Assembly (NCBI RefSeq): GCF_016919445.1
Contig: NZ_CP070356.1
Span: forward strand, 3,173,501-3,237,500
Origin: Pseudomonas sp. PDNC002
GTDB taxonomy: Bacteria; Pseudomonadota; Gammaproteobacteria; Pseudomonadales; Pseudomonadaceae
DNA length: 64,000 nt
Direction of reading: 5' to 3'
Shown here: positions 47,519-56,092 of the stretch, one piece after another
Layout: each line of letters starts with the position of its first letter
How positions within the stretch are numbered: position 1 is the first letter of the stretch
Program-made: the position numbers and the translations under genes
The notes under the pieces: generated by a model
Told to the model about the DNA's origin: nothing
What the model saw: the letters and a program-made list of their open reading frames with translations, nothing else
Database searches by the model: none

Positions 47519-47704
47519 ATGAGGATTATTCGTCTGAAGGACGTCATCGACTCGACTGGCATCGCACGATCCACAATCTACAAGCTCATTGGCGAGGGGG
47601 CGTTCCCCAAACCAGTCCCTCTGGTTGGTCGGAGTGTTGGCTGGGTTGAAAGTGAGGTTCACGAGTGGATCCGGGGCAGGATAGTGCAGCGAGACCTCAG
47701 TTAA
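47519..47704 (+). CDS. AlpA-family small HTH regulator
   Basis: 61 residues from the ATG at 47519. The pattern IIRLKDVIDSTGIARSTIYKLI, FPKPVPLVGRSVGW, then EVHEWI is the AlpA/excisionase-like winged HTH. AlpA-type proteins regulate prophage and island integrases. It begins 14 bp after the Mrr-type gene and is followed by the helicase after 58 bp. A second AlpA-like gene is at 59197. Confidence 0.85.
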   Translation: MRIIRLKDVIDSTGIARSTIYKLIGEGAFPKPVPLVGRSVGWVESEVHEWIRGRIVQRDLS

Positions 47705-47762
47705 GCTTCGATAGTTTCATCGACGCGTTGATAGGGACCTGACCAACCAAGGATGACGGCAT

Positions 47763-50700
47763 ATGTTCACGCTGCCCGCACTTGTTTTTGAAGAGCGATA
47801 TTCGATTGGTGTTGTTCGGCATCAGATCCGTCCGGCGCTCCAGGTCTCGCTGGTCGTCGAAACTTCAGTCAACGTGTCGGCGAAAATCAAGCAGCCGTTA
47901 AGACGTTTCGATAACGAAGAGCGAGTGATTGTCACCTCCCGCAAGGATGTGCAGCTTCCTGACGGGGTGGATGGAGTGCTTCTCGAGAGTGATGGCAAGT
48001 TCAGTTGGGCTCGCCATCGGTTGTTGGACGAGTTCCAAAGCCGTCGAGCAACGGTGGGGCAGGCTGATCATTCGCGTGAGGTTGCTGCATGTTGGAGCGG
48101 CAAGTTGCGTTTTGTAGCCGAGCGGCGTGAGCCTGGCCAAACGGGTGCCGCAGAACATAGAGGATTACGTCCACCTCAATTAGGTGCTCTGCATGCGATT
48201 GGGGCTCACTGGAGCTTGGAGCGGGCTCCAGCGACCATCGTCATGCCTACAGGTACCGGCAAGACGGAAACGATGTTGGCAGCGTTGGCGGCCTATGCTC
48301 GCGAACCAATCCTAGTAGTTGTGCCCTGGGATGCCCTCAGAGAGCAGACCGCGAACAAGTTCATTACCTTCGGCTTGTTACGCGCCATCGGTGTGCTGCC
48401 CACGGATGTGCCAAACCCGATTGTCGGGATCATGAAAAAACGGCCAAAGACCCAAGCGGATCTGCTCATGTTCGAGCACTGTAACGTTGTGGTCGCAACC
48501 ATTGGTTCAATAGGGGCTAGCTTGCCGACTGCAGTCCTTGAGGGGCTCGCCAGTCGGTGTAAGGCGCTCATCTTGGATGAAGCACACCACGTACCTGCTA
48601 CGAGCTGGACTCACCTCAAAGACGCGTTCCGAGGCGTTCCTACTCTTCAGTTCACTGCCACGCCGTTTCGACGTGACACTCAGCTTGTAGATGGGAAGGT
48701 CATCTTCAATTACCCGTTGGGCGCCGCGCAGCGTGATGGTTACTTCAAGCTTATTCGCTTTGAGCCGGTGCAGGTTAGCCCGCTAGACGCTGATCGGGCC
48801 ATTGCCGAGGCAGCGGTGAGGCAGCTCAGAAACGACCTGGATCAAGGGCTAGACCACCTTCTGATGGCGCGCTGTTCCAGCATCGCGCGAGCCACCATCG
48901 TTGCAGAGCTTTATCAAGCGATAGCCGGTGATTTAAGTCCTGTTCTGATCCATTCTGAATCCGATGAAGCACAAGTGCGGCTTGCTGCGCTGAAAAACCG
49001 GGAAGCGAAGATCGTCATCTGCGTAGGCATGCTCGGCGAGGGTTTTGATCTACCGCAGCTGAAGGTTGCTGCTGTACATGACATGCACCGAAGCCTGGCG
49101 ATCCTGCTGCAATTTGTAGGGCGCTTTACACGTGTGGCTGGTGAGAGGATCGGTGATGCAACTGTGGTTGCCAATATTGGCGATAAGGCCGTTTCTGATG
49201 CCTTGGAGCGGTTGTACAGTGAAGATGCGGACTGGAACCTCATACTCTCAGAAATGAGCTCAGCAGCTGCTCGGGATCACGCGGAACTGGTGGCTTTCCT
49301 GCACGCTTCCAGGCGCCTCGACGATCATGATCAATCCGACTCGATAGTTCTATCACCGCACTTACTTAAACCCAAATTCAGTACCGCCGTTTACCGGGCC
49401 ACAGCGTTCGTTGGAGAGCGCTTCCATTCCGGCCTCCCGGCCAACCTCAAGCTGCAGGCCGTATGGCAACACGAACAGAGCCCGACTGTGTATTTCGTCA
49501 CTAGGACTGAGTCCCGTGTCCGGTGGACAAACACCAAGGGTGTCCTGGATTGCGAGTGGGCGCTATTCGTTCTGCACCATGACGTGGAGCGGGGCCTTCT
49601 GTACCTGTCCTCAACCAATCATGACTCGCTGTTCCCCGAGCTCGCCGAAGCCGTCGCTGGCGAAGCGGTATTGATCAAGGGTGAGCAGATGTTCCGCAGC
49701 CTAGGACATGTAAACCGACTGATGCTGCAAAACATCGGAGTCAAGAAGCATGGACGTCGCAATCTCAGCTTCGCCATGTACACGGGAGGAGATGTTGATG
49801 AAGCGTTGGGGCTGACTGAACGGCACAATTCGGTCAAAAACAATGTCAGTGGGACGGGCTGGGAAGAAGGCGCACGCGTATCAGTCGGGTGCTCAGTTAA
49901 GGGCCGAGTGTGGTCACGAGACCAGGGGTCCATTCCTACACTGCTGGCCTGGTGTCAGCGGGTCGGTACCAAGCTTCTGGATGACACGATAAACATCGAA
50001 AACATCATCGCGAACGTACTTCTGCCGTCTGAGATTGAAGAGTTCCCAGCAGACAAGATTGTCTTGGCGATCGAGTGGCCCGCCGAGCTTCTGGGAATAT
50101 CGGAAGATCGGATTGCACTCAGCCCGACGGGCCAAGAAGAGGCGCAACCGCTGTACATGTTCGAACTATTGTTCGTTTCACTTACAGCTGGACTGCTTCA
50201 GTTTGCCTTGGTCGCTGGGGAGGATAATAGGGTTGGGGAGTTCGAGCTTCGACTCGACGCTCAATTGGGTTTCAAGGTGCAGCAGACTAGTGGTGATCCG
50301 CTGACCATCTCCATCGGTAAGCGCAGCTGTCGGCTTGATGAGTATTTCTGCGGTTATCCCCCATTGGTTCGTTTCATCGACCTCAGTGAGCTCGACGGCA
50401 ACTTGCTCATACAGCCGAGGAATCCTCGCGAGCTGATCCTCGATGCTGCCCAGTTCGAGCCTTGGGATTGGACGGGGTTTGACCTAACCAAGGAGAGCTA
50501 CTGGAAGGACGGTCAGGGCCGGGAAGACTCGATCCAGTGGAGGGTAGCTCAGGCTTACATGGACGGAAATTTTGATGTCGTCTTCGATGACGATTCGGCT
50601 GGCGAGGCAGCCGATCTCGTGTGTTTGAAGGAGGAGGGGGATGTTATTCGGCTGGCCATGATCCACTGCAAGTTTTCCGGTGCCGCGACAAAGGGGGAGC

Positions 50701-51032
50701 GCATCAAGGATGCTGTTGAGGTCTGCTCCCAAGCTGTGCGCTCCGCCAAGTGGAAGTGGAGGTTTGCAGATCTATGCCGTCACCTGCTTGGGCGAGAAGA
50801 GCGTTTGAAATCTTTTGCACGCCCCACTCGTTTTTTCCAGGGAAATGCGGCGCGGCTGAGCGAGTTGTTAAGGCAGAGTCGGTTCAAGTCCATTGCCGCG
50901 GAGGTGCTGATTGTTCAGCCAGGAATATCAGCCACTAGCCGTAGTGAAGACCAGGACATGGTCATCGCTGCGGCCATGGTCTACCTGAAAGAAACTATTG
51001 GATGTGATATGCAGATCATCTGTAGCCAATGA
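47763..51032 (+). CDS. Large DEAH helicase with C-terminal nuclease-like domain, possible defence protein
   Basis: 1089 residues. SF2 helicase motifs: Walker A MPTGTGKTE at 161-169, DEAH at 272-275, motif III FTATPFR near 293 and motif VI QFVGRFTR near 449. The C-terminal ~150 residues carry D951 (AADLVCLKE) and H968-C969-K970 (MIHCKFS) followed by a conserved EVCSQAVRSAKWKW run, a spacing expected of a PD-(D/E)xK-like nuclease. I do not recognise the full architecture as a named system. It is next to restriction genes on the same strand. Translocation plus cutting is inferred. Confidence 0.75.
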   Translation: MFTLPALVFEERYSIGVVRHQIRPALQVSLVVETSVNVSAKIKQPLRRFDNEERVIVTSRKDVQLPDGVDGVLLESDGKFSWARHRLLDEFQSRRATVGQADHSREVAACWSGKLRFVAERREPGQTGAAEHRGLRPPQLGALHAIGAHWSLERAPATIVMPTGTGKTETMLAALAAYAREPILVVVPWDALREQTANKFITFGLLRAIGVLPTDVPNPIVGIMKKRPKTQADLLMFEHCNVVVATIGSIGASLPTAVLEGLASRCKALILDEAHHVPATSWTHLKDAFRGVPTLQFTATPFRRDTQLVDGKVIFNYPLGAAQRDGYFKLIRFEPVQVSPLDADRAIAEAAVRQLRNDLDQGLDHLLMARCSSIARATIVAELYQAIAGDLSPVLIHSESDEAQVRLAALKNREAKIVICVGMLGEGFDLPQLKVAAVHDMHRSLAILLQFVGRFTRVAGERIGDATVVANIGDKAVSDALERLYSEDADWNLILSEMSSAAARDHAELVAFLHASRRLDDHDQSDSIVLSPHLLKPKFSTAVYRATAFVGERFHSGLPANLKLQAVWQHEQSPTVYFVTRTESRVRWTNTKGVLDCEWALFVLHHDVERGLLYLSSTNHDSLFPELAEAVAGEAVLIKGEQMFRSLGHVNRLMLQNIGVKKHGRRNLSFAMYTGGDVDEALGLTERHNSVKNNVSGTGWEEGARVSVGCSVKGRVWSRDQGSIPTLLAWCQRVGTKLLDDTINIENIIANVLLPSEIEEFPADKIVLAIEWPAELLGISEDRIALSPTGQEEAQPLYMFELLFVSLTAGLLQFALVAGEDNRVGEFELRLDAQLGFKVQQTSGDPLTISIGKRSCRLDEYFCGYPPLVRFIDLSELDGNLLIQPRNPRELILDAAQFEPWDWTGFDLTKESYWKDGQGREDSIQWRVAQAYMDGNFDVVFDDDSAGEAADLVCLKEEGDVIRLAMIHCKFSGAATKGERIKDAVEVCSQAVRSAKWKWRFADLCRHLLGREERLKSFARPTRFFQGNAARLSELLRQSRFKSIAAEVLIVQPGISATSRSEDQDMVIAAAMVYLKETIGCDMQIICSQ

Positions 51033-51140
51033 CGGAGAAACTGCAGTGCTAGAGGGCGGCAGGTTTCGATTGGCTGGGACCTCTCCAGCTGGCAGTTGGC
51101 CAACATTGTTTCAATCGGTGGCACTTCACAAGGAAAGCGA

Positions 51141-51731
51141 ATGAATATACAGCAGGCAGTAACGCACTCTCGAATCCAACGGGGCGTTGGCGGTGCGCTA
51201 CTATTCGGCGGTGCAACTTTCTACTTTGTCAGCTTGCTTATGGTGATCTATCGCACCGCGCAAACTATGAGCGATTCGGCTCTGCTGTGGCGGCTTGGCG
51301 CGATGATCCAAAATTTTATTGCAGCAATCTATCAAGTAACCGCGCCCTACATCGGTTTTGTCTGGCATAACGTGCCAACCATCGATCAAACAGACCCATT
51401 TACCTACGGCAACCTTCTTTTCCTGGGACTTGTCGGTGCCATGATCGTAGGCAAACAGCTTGTCCTTGCCGGACGACGACTTCGTGGGCGCATTCAGCGT
51501 CAGATTGATCGCGTCGAAGATCTTCAGTGGCGCAGTTCGATGATGCAGAGTCGTGTAGCAGCCGACACAACAATCTCTGCCAACACTATTGGGCAGATCA
51601 ACATCTTCCAACAACCTATGCCACCGAATCCTGAGGGGGAGTGGTGGACTCGTCCATGGGGGATCATCGGTCTATCTATTATTAGCGGGTACGTCGTGGC
51701 CGTATTGGCCAAGTTGACAGGAATGCTTTGA
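51141..51731 (+). CDS. Membrane protein, YniB-like
   Basis: 196 residues from the ATG at 51141, with AAGGAAAG upstream. Two N-terminal membrane segments flank a loop with TAPYIGFVWHNVPTID, which recalls YniB of E. coli; a helical cytoplasmic part (RRLRGRIQRQIDRVEDLQW) and a C-terminal membrane segment follow. It lies 108 bp after the helicase gene on the same strand and could be an added membrane component. Function unknown. Confidence 0.6.
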   Translation: MNIQQAVTHSRIQRGVGGALLFGGATFYFVSLLMVIYRTAQTMSDSALLWRLGAMIQNFIAAIYQVTAPYIGFVWHNVPTIDQTDPFTYGNLLFLGLVGAMIVGKQLVLAGRRLRGRIQRQIDRVEDLQWRSSMMQSRVAADTTISANTIGQINIFQQPMPPNPEGEWWTRPWGIIGLSIISGYVVAVLAKLTGML

Positions 51732-51926
51732 TATCCGCCGTCTCTAAATTTATGTTCTGTCGGCAGCTCTTATACGACCTCACGTTAGCTCGTGTTATTG
51801 AGGGCGGATGGACTGCGTGGTGCGTTGATGGGCAGCGTTACTTCGGTTTAGTCATGGCAAAAAATAAATGAATAACTCATGGCTGAGAGCCCATCGCTGG
51901 GCCCCCAGCCGTGAGAAGGGTATTGG

Positions 51927-52187
51927 CTATTCTGGTTTGCACTGGAGGAGGAATTGAACAACGAATCCAAATTTATCCTCTGACGGAACCTGAGTGGTGT
52001 CGCTGAGCGCATCCAGCTCTGCAGGGGTGTACTTCTCTTCAAGTTTTTCGAAAGTGCATGCACAGACTGATTTCTCCGCCCCGCCATGCATGCATCCAGC
52101 AATGAACTGCCCTCTGGCCTTGGAGTTCTCGTCAGAGCATCCGGCTAGTGCGGCTAGGAGCAATAGGCTTACGGTTAGCTGCTTCAT
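51927..52187 (-). CDS. Small lipoprotein, unknown function
   Basis: 86 residues from the ATG at 52187. The signal sequence KQLTVSLLLLAALAGC ends in a lipobox with Cys16-17 region. The mature part holds three further cysteines (GCMHGG, VCAC) and a helical EKYTPAELDALSD segment typical of small c-type or calcium-dependent periplasmic modules. Last gene of a three-gene minus-strand set (52590-53267, 52196-52573, this one). Confidence 0.7.
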   Translation of the reverse strand: MKQLTVSLLLLAALAGCSDENSKARGQFIAGCMHGGAEKSVCACTFEKLEEKYTPAELDALSDTTQVPSEDKFGFVVQFLLQCKPE

Positions 52188-52195
52188 GGGGCGTG

Positions 52196-52573
52196 TCACC
52201 CAAGCACGATGGCACAGCCGATGAATACCCCGGCAAGCAGGCCAATCACTTGCGGCCCACAGATCCAGAACAGCTTCGCCCAGACTATGCTCGCTACCCC
52301 TCCTGACGTGTAGATGGCATCGGGGCTTGCGAATTTCCTGATGGCATCGCCAATCAGTGCGCCGATCCAGCCGAGCACGGAGCCCACCAAGAAGGCCACG
52401 AATTTGGCAAAGAAGCCTGCCCCCAGCACCAGGGGAGAGTCGTTGAAGGTGAGAGCAAGGATCGCAAAGATGACGGCGGCTACACCCCAACCGACGACGG
52501 CAGGGTTAACGGGAAGCTCCTGACTGTCATCGTCTTCAGGCAGGTCTTGGGGATTTTCATTTTCCATGGTCAT
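52196..52573 (-). CDS. Membrane protein, unknown function
   Basis: 125 residues from the ATG at 52573, chosen because GGAG lies 8 bp upstream; an ATG 10 codons earlier lies inside the preceding gene. An acidic N-terminus (PEDDDSQELP) precedes three or four hydrophobic segments. 8 bp separate it from the lipoprotein gene. Not recognised. Confidence 0.65.
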   Translation of the reverse strand: MTMENENPQDLPEDDDSQELPVNPAVVGWGVAAVIFAILALTFNDSPLVLGAGFFAKFVAFLVGSVLGWIGALIGDAIRKFASPDAIYTSGGVASIVWAKLFWICGPQVIGLLAGVFIGCAIVLG

Positions 52574-52589
52574 TGCCGGATCTCCGTAA

Positions 52590-53267
52590 TTAAAGATACC
52601 CATCAGGGTTGATACCGATCACCCCCTCGAAGAACTCAGTGGCATAACAGAACTCGTTATCACACCACTGGCTGTTCTTCTTCGGAATCAGCTTGACCAA
52701 CTCCTGGCGAGTTACCTGTTGGCCCTTAAAGTCACAGGTGTCGGAGTTGGGCAGGCAGGTGACGTCGTAGGTGTTGCTGTCGGTATTCGATGACATCTTC
52801 TGAACCGGCTCGGTGAAGATGGCGTACGGCGGGTATTTATCAGCTTTCGGGCCGAAGCCACGCTTGTATGCCCACACTCCGGTCTTCGGATCGTGAACGA
52901 GGTAGTAGCCGTCGATCATGGTCCAACTGATGGTGTACGAAGGATCAAGCGCGGACATGTCGACTTCACCTACCGGCTCGCCGGTACGGTCGTTCGCACA
53001 GATGCTCTGCCGGCAGGTCACTGTGATCAGTGGGTTTACTTCCTTCACCTGCACCCGCTGACCGGATTGGTCAGTAACTTTCACCACCACTGACGCTGGT
53101 GCTTTGTAGTCAGCCAGGCAGCGACCGTAGTGCTCAGTGGACATCGAGCAGTCGATCTTCAGCGGCATGGATTCCGCCATGAAAGACGGGCGTTCGTAGA
53201 ACATCATTTCTTCGGCTTGTACTGCGGTGGCCAGCAGCAGGGTTGCGGCAAGCATTATTCGTTTCAC
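52590..53267 (-). CDS. Secreted hypothetical protein
   Basis: 225 residues from a GTG at 53267, with GAGGAAT upstream. Signal peptide KRIMLAATLLLATAVQA. The mature protein has at least seven cysteines (for example CSMSTEHYGRC, CRQSIC, CLPNSDTC), suggesting a disulfide-rich periplasmic protein. First gene of the three-gene minus-strand set; divergent from the XRE regulator gene. Not recognised. Confidence 0.7.
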   Translation of the reverse strand: MKRIMLAATLLLATAVQAEEMMFYERPSFMAESMPLKIDCSMSTEHYGRCLADYKAPASVVVKVTDQSGQRVQVKEVNPLITVTCRQSICANDRTGEPVGEVDMSALDPSYTISWTMIDGYYLVHDPKTGVWAYKRGFGPKADKYPPYAIFTEPVQKMSSNTDSNTYDVTCLPNSDTCDFKGQQVTRQELVKLIPKKNSQWCDNEFCYATEFFEGVIGINPDGYL

Positions 53268-53445
53268 GTGGCATTCCTCGTGGGATAGAGATTGTTTGGG
53301 CTGGACCAATCAGGAGAGGCGTCTAGAGCCGATACCGATGTGGCGTGGTACCGGGATCAGAATGAAGTTGCATGCGGGAGGACTTCCTTATCGCGTAGAT
53401 CCACCTGGCATCTGCTGTGCTCAGATGAGGGCTGTTTGCTTTATA

Positions 53446-53499
53446 GGTTGAATGCTCAACCTTATAAGTCCTTCATGTCAATGGGTTGATTGCCCAACC
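53446..53499. promoter_or_regulatory. Two 16-bp palindromic operators before the XRE regulator
   Basis: GGTTGAATGCTCAACC (53446-53461) and GGTTGATTGCCCAACC (53484-53499) share the same GGTTGA/TCAACC-type arms, 38 bp centre to centre. They lie 26-79 bp before the GTG at 53525, as expected for autorepression by an XRE protein, and could also control the divergent gene set ending at 51927. Confidence 0.75.
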
Positions 53500-53524
53500 A
53501 TCTGAGTTGAGATGGGAGGGCGTC

Positions 53525-53872
53525 GTGACAGAGACTGATCAAAACAACCTGGCTGGATTGGTGGGGCAAGCGATTGCCAAACAGCGGATTCGCAAGGGAT
53601 TGACTCAGGAGCAAGTGGCTGAGCAATTGCGCATTGGCAACGAGGCGGTGTCACGTATTGAGCGTGGCAAGGTAGTCCCTAATATCGCCCGATTGCTCGA
53701 GTTCGCAGCGGTGTTCGAATGTGGCGTGGCGGAGTTGTTGACGGAGGCCAGCCCGCACCCGGATGACCAGATGATGCGGCTCCATGACCTTCTGTCCACA
53801 CTCAGTCCTCATGATCGCCAGCTCGTGATGGATGTGGTCGAACGTCTGGTAGAACACCTCGGTCCTCACTGA
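53525..53872 (+). CDS. XRE-family (Cro/CI-like) transcriptional regulator
   Basis: 115 residues from a GTG at 53525, with GGGAGG upstream; an upstream ATG at 53486 lies inside the operator. The HTH is QRIRKGLTQEQVAEQLRIGNEAVSRIERG at ~20-48. The C-terminal ~50 residues look helical and may dimerise. Likely repressor of its own gene and of neighbours. Confidence 0.85.
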   Translation: MTETDQNNLAGLVGQAIAKQRIRKGLTQEQVAEQLRIGNEAVSRIERGKVVPNIARLLEFAAVFECGVAELLTEASPHPDDQMMRLHDLLSTLSPHDRQLVMDVVERLVEHLGPH

Positions 53873-53897
53873 AGTGCCTTCTCGCGAGGGTGGTAGT

Positions 53898-54212
53898 TCA
53901 CCCTTGTTCCGCTTCATTGAAGATCGCGCCGCACCGCAAGCAATGACAGTCGAAGCTCCCGAACTGGTATCGAGTGACATCCGCGGCTACCGGCAAGGCT
54001 GAGTGATAGCTGGGAACAACTGAAGCCAGTCCTGCCAGCAGCAGGTTGTAGCACTGCTCGATTGCAGAGCACGTACGGCCCTGTGCGTCCTTACGTGCTT
54101 GGTGGACGGCTTGCAGCCAGCCTCCGGCAATACCCACCAGCAGGACGATGCCTACCGCCGCATCTTTGGTCAGGATGGCGCCTGATTCGCATATCAAACA
54201 GTGTCTATTCAT
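53898..54212 (-). CDS. Small Cys-rich protein with one membrane segment
   Basis: 104 residues from the ATG at 54212. The ends each carry a CxxC-type pair (HCLICESG at the start; HCLRCGAIF near the end), which could form one zinc ribbon. Between them is a hydrophobic stretch AAVGIVLLVGIAGGW. Not recognised. It follows a small membrane-protein gene on the same strand. Confidence 0.6.
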   Translation of the reverse strand: MNRHCLICESGAILTKDAAVGIVLLVGIAGGWLQAVHQARKDAQGRTCSAIEQCYNLLLAGLASVVPSYHSALPVAADVTRYQFGSFDCHCLRCGAIFNEAEQG

Positions 54213-54307
54213 CGTGAAGACTCCGGCGTAAATGGAGAGCGTAGCGGGGTGGGTGGTCGTGCAAGGCGGCTGAAGGCTGGGCGGTGGAGGGCGCTTTGAA
54301 AGACTGC

Positions 54308-54478
54308 TCAATGGCCGTTGTGATCAGGTAAGAGGCTGAACAGCCAGAGTGCGGCGAGCAGAGCTAGCAGCAGGGGTGGGAAGCGCCACATCAGGATCAG
54401 CAGCAAGACTGCTGCGATGCAGCCGGCAAGAACCCCTGTGAAGGCAAACGCAGATACAAGAAGACGTAGGGCGGCCAT
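54308..54478 (-). CDS. Very small membrane protein (56 residues)
   Basis: The frame MAALRLLVSAFAFTGVLAG ... WLFSLLPDHNGH has an ATG at 54478 and stop at 54308-54310. It is almost entirely hydrophobic, with two likely membrane segments. It lies between the RadC-like gene and the Cys-rich gene on the same strand. Coding is supported only by start, length and hydrophobic pattern. Confidence 0.5.
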   Translation of the reverse strand: MAALRLLVSAFAFTGVLAGCIAAVLLLILMWRFPPLLLALLAALWLFSLLPDHNGH

Positions 54479-54546
54479 TAGTTTTCTCCGTAGTGATGGA
54501 TGAAGTGGATTGACTGCCAGGCCGGGCGTCGATCTGGAAGCCGGTG

Positions 54547-55044
54547 CTAGAGAGCGCCCAGTTCTGCTAGGGACACGCAGCCCTCGTTGCCCACGATGAT
54601 GTGATCCAGCGTCCGGGTACCCACCAGGTTGAGTGCTGCCTGTAGCGTGGTGGTCAGGCGGCGGTCAGCCTGACTGGGCTCAGGATCTCCAGAGGGGTGG
54701 TTGTGTACGAGGATTACCGCTGCAGCGTTGTGGTCCAGGGCGGTCTTGACCACTTCACGGGGGTACACGCTGGCGCCGTCGAGAGTCCCGCGAAACAGCT
54801 CGCGAAATGCGATGACCCGATGTTTGCTGTCGAGCAACAGCAGGGCGAATACCTCGTGCTCGTGGTGCTGCAGCAGTGTTTGCAGGTGCTCGAAGACTTG
54901 CCTCGGGTCGGTAAGAGCCCGGCCCTTGGTCAGTCGGTTGTTGGCCAATTGCTGAGCCATCAGCAGGATGTCGTTTTCACTGACGGGTGAGTCGACGACA
55001 TAGGTGCCAGCGGTTTCACCGGCCTTGAGTTTGTGGAGTTTCAT
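54547..55044 (-). CDS. RadC-family JAB/MPN-domain protein
   Basis: 165 residues with AGGAGCC upstream. The JAMM metal site is HNHPSGDPEPSQAD near 115-128. Such RadC/YeeS proteins are standard cargo of integrative elements; a role in DNA repair is doubtful. Last of a four-gene minus-strand module (DUF932, YqaJ, Gp3-like, RadC). Confidence 0.92.
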   Translation of the reverse strand: MKLHKLKAGETAGTYVVDSPVSENDILLMAQQLANNRLTKGRALTDPRQVFEHLQTLLQHHEHEVFALLLLDSKHRVIAFRELFRGTLDGASVYPREVVKTALDHNAAAVILVHNHPSGDPEPSQADRRLTTTLQAALNLVGTRTLDHIIVGNEGCVSLAELGAL

Positions 55045-55092
55045 GGGGGGCTCCTAGGCGAGGTGGAAGGCAGCGCCTGCCTGAATGGGTGG

Positions 55093-56016
55093 CTACTGGG
55101 GTGCTGTGTTGTCTTCAAATTGCTTAAGCGCCTGGGCCTCGAGCTTGTCAGCCAGACTGCTGCGCACGGCTTGGGGGAGGCCGCTGCTGGGTTCCTGGGG
55201 ACTAGAGGGTTCGGCCGTCACTGGATAAAACTCTTCGATCACAGCGCCGCCATCTTCCTCGCTGTCCTCGAAGGCTCCGTTGCCCAAACCCTGGCTGGCA
55301 GTAGCGTCCAATGCCGCTTGGTCAAAGCCTGCAGCCAACCTGGTTGCATCCAGTTGTTTGGCGCTGAGCAGGGCTTCCTCCATGCCCATGCCACTGCGCA
55401 GCGTGAGATCGACGTAGAAGATCGGCGTGCCATGGCTCTGCCGAGTTGACTTGCCGCGCAGCCGTAGCTCCAGCGGCAGGCATGCAAGGCGGTTGCCCGA
55501 GATGGCTTGAAAGTAATGCAGGCGTGCAGTCAAGGTGCGGATGCTGTTGAAGCCCGTGGTGCGGAATACGAAGCTGCCGAGCGGATCCTCGTCGCCAATG
55601 ACCACGTTTAGCCGACCGTAGGGTTTGCAGGCGCCGCCCTTAGCCAAGGGGCAGGTGTCGGGTGAGGGGCAGGGCAGTGACTGCATGCCATCCTGGGTGA
55701 CGCGTTTACAGGTCTCGCCATTACCGATGCACAGCGGCCGCCCAGTCTGCCGGTCGAACAGGGTGTAGTCAGCGCGGAAATTGAGCTCCGGCTCGTTGAA
55801 CATCAAACGAATCGGAATGCTGCGCAGCTTGTCCTCCTTGCCCTGACGCAGTTCTTCATTGAGTGGGTGCAGCAACCAACCGTCTCGGCTTTGTATCTGG
55901 CTGGTGAGCGTGAACTGGTCATCTTTCTCCGGCAGGCGCTTGCCGTTCTTCTCGATGACCTTGCCGATGGAAATGCGCCCGAGGACTGGGGGCGTCAGAG
56001 CCAAACCTTTCAACAT
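55093..56016 (-). CDS. Phage/ICE Gp3-like protein ('hydrolase or metal-binding protein')
   Basis: 307 residues from the ATG at 56016 with AGGAGAAC upstream. A cysteine cluster, CIGNGETC ... CPSPDTC ... CKPYG (about residues 100-135), may bind zinc. The family co-occurs with YqaJ recombinases and RadC on many Pseudomonas islands, and is related to recombination directionality or replication factors. The Ser/Pro-rich C-terminus looks disordered. Confidence 0.7.
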   Translation of the reverse strand: MLKGLALTPPVLGRISIGKVIEKNGKRLPEKDDQFTLTSQIQSRDGWLLHPLNEELRQGKEDKLRSIPIRLMFNEPELNFRADYTLFDRQTGRPLCIGNGETCKRVTQDGMQSLPCPSPDTCPLAKGGACKPYGRLNVVIGDEDPLGSFVFRTTGFNSIRTLTARLHYFQAISGNRLACLPLELRLRGKSTRQSHGTPIFYVDLTLRSGMGMEEALLSAKQLDATRLAAGFDQAALDATASQGLGNGAFEDSEEDGGAVIEEFYPVTAEPSSPQEPSSGLPQAVRSSLADKLEAQALKQFEDNTAPQ

Positions 56017-56034
56017 GGTGGTTCTCCTGGAAAC

Positions 56035-56068
56035 GAAAAAAGGCCACTGGGCGTGAGCCCAGGTGGCC
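56035..56068 (-). terminator. Intrinsic terminator between yqaJ and the Gp3-like gene
   Basis: On the minus strand GGCCACCTGGGC, loop, GCCCAGTGGCC is followed by TTTTTT. It would stop or reduce read-through from yqaJ into the next gene. A similar hairpin (ACGCCCG/CGGGCGT plus T run) is at 57114-57148, between DUF932 and yqaJ. Confidence 0.8.
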
Positions 56069-56092
56069 AAGAGGGGATGGGGAGGAAGAGGG

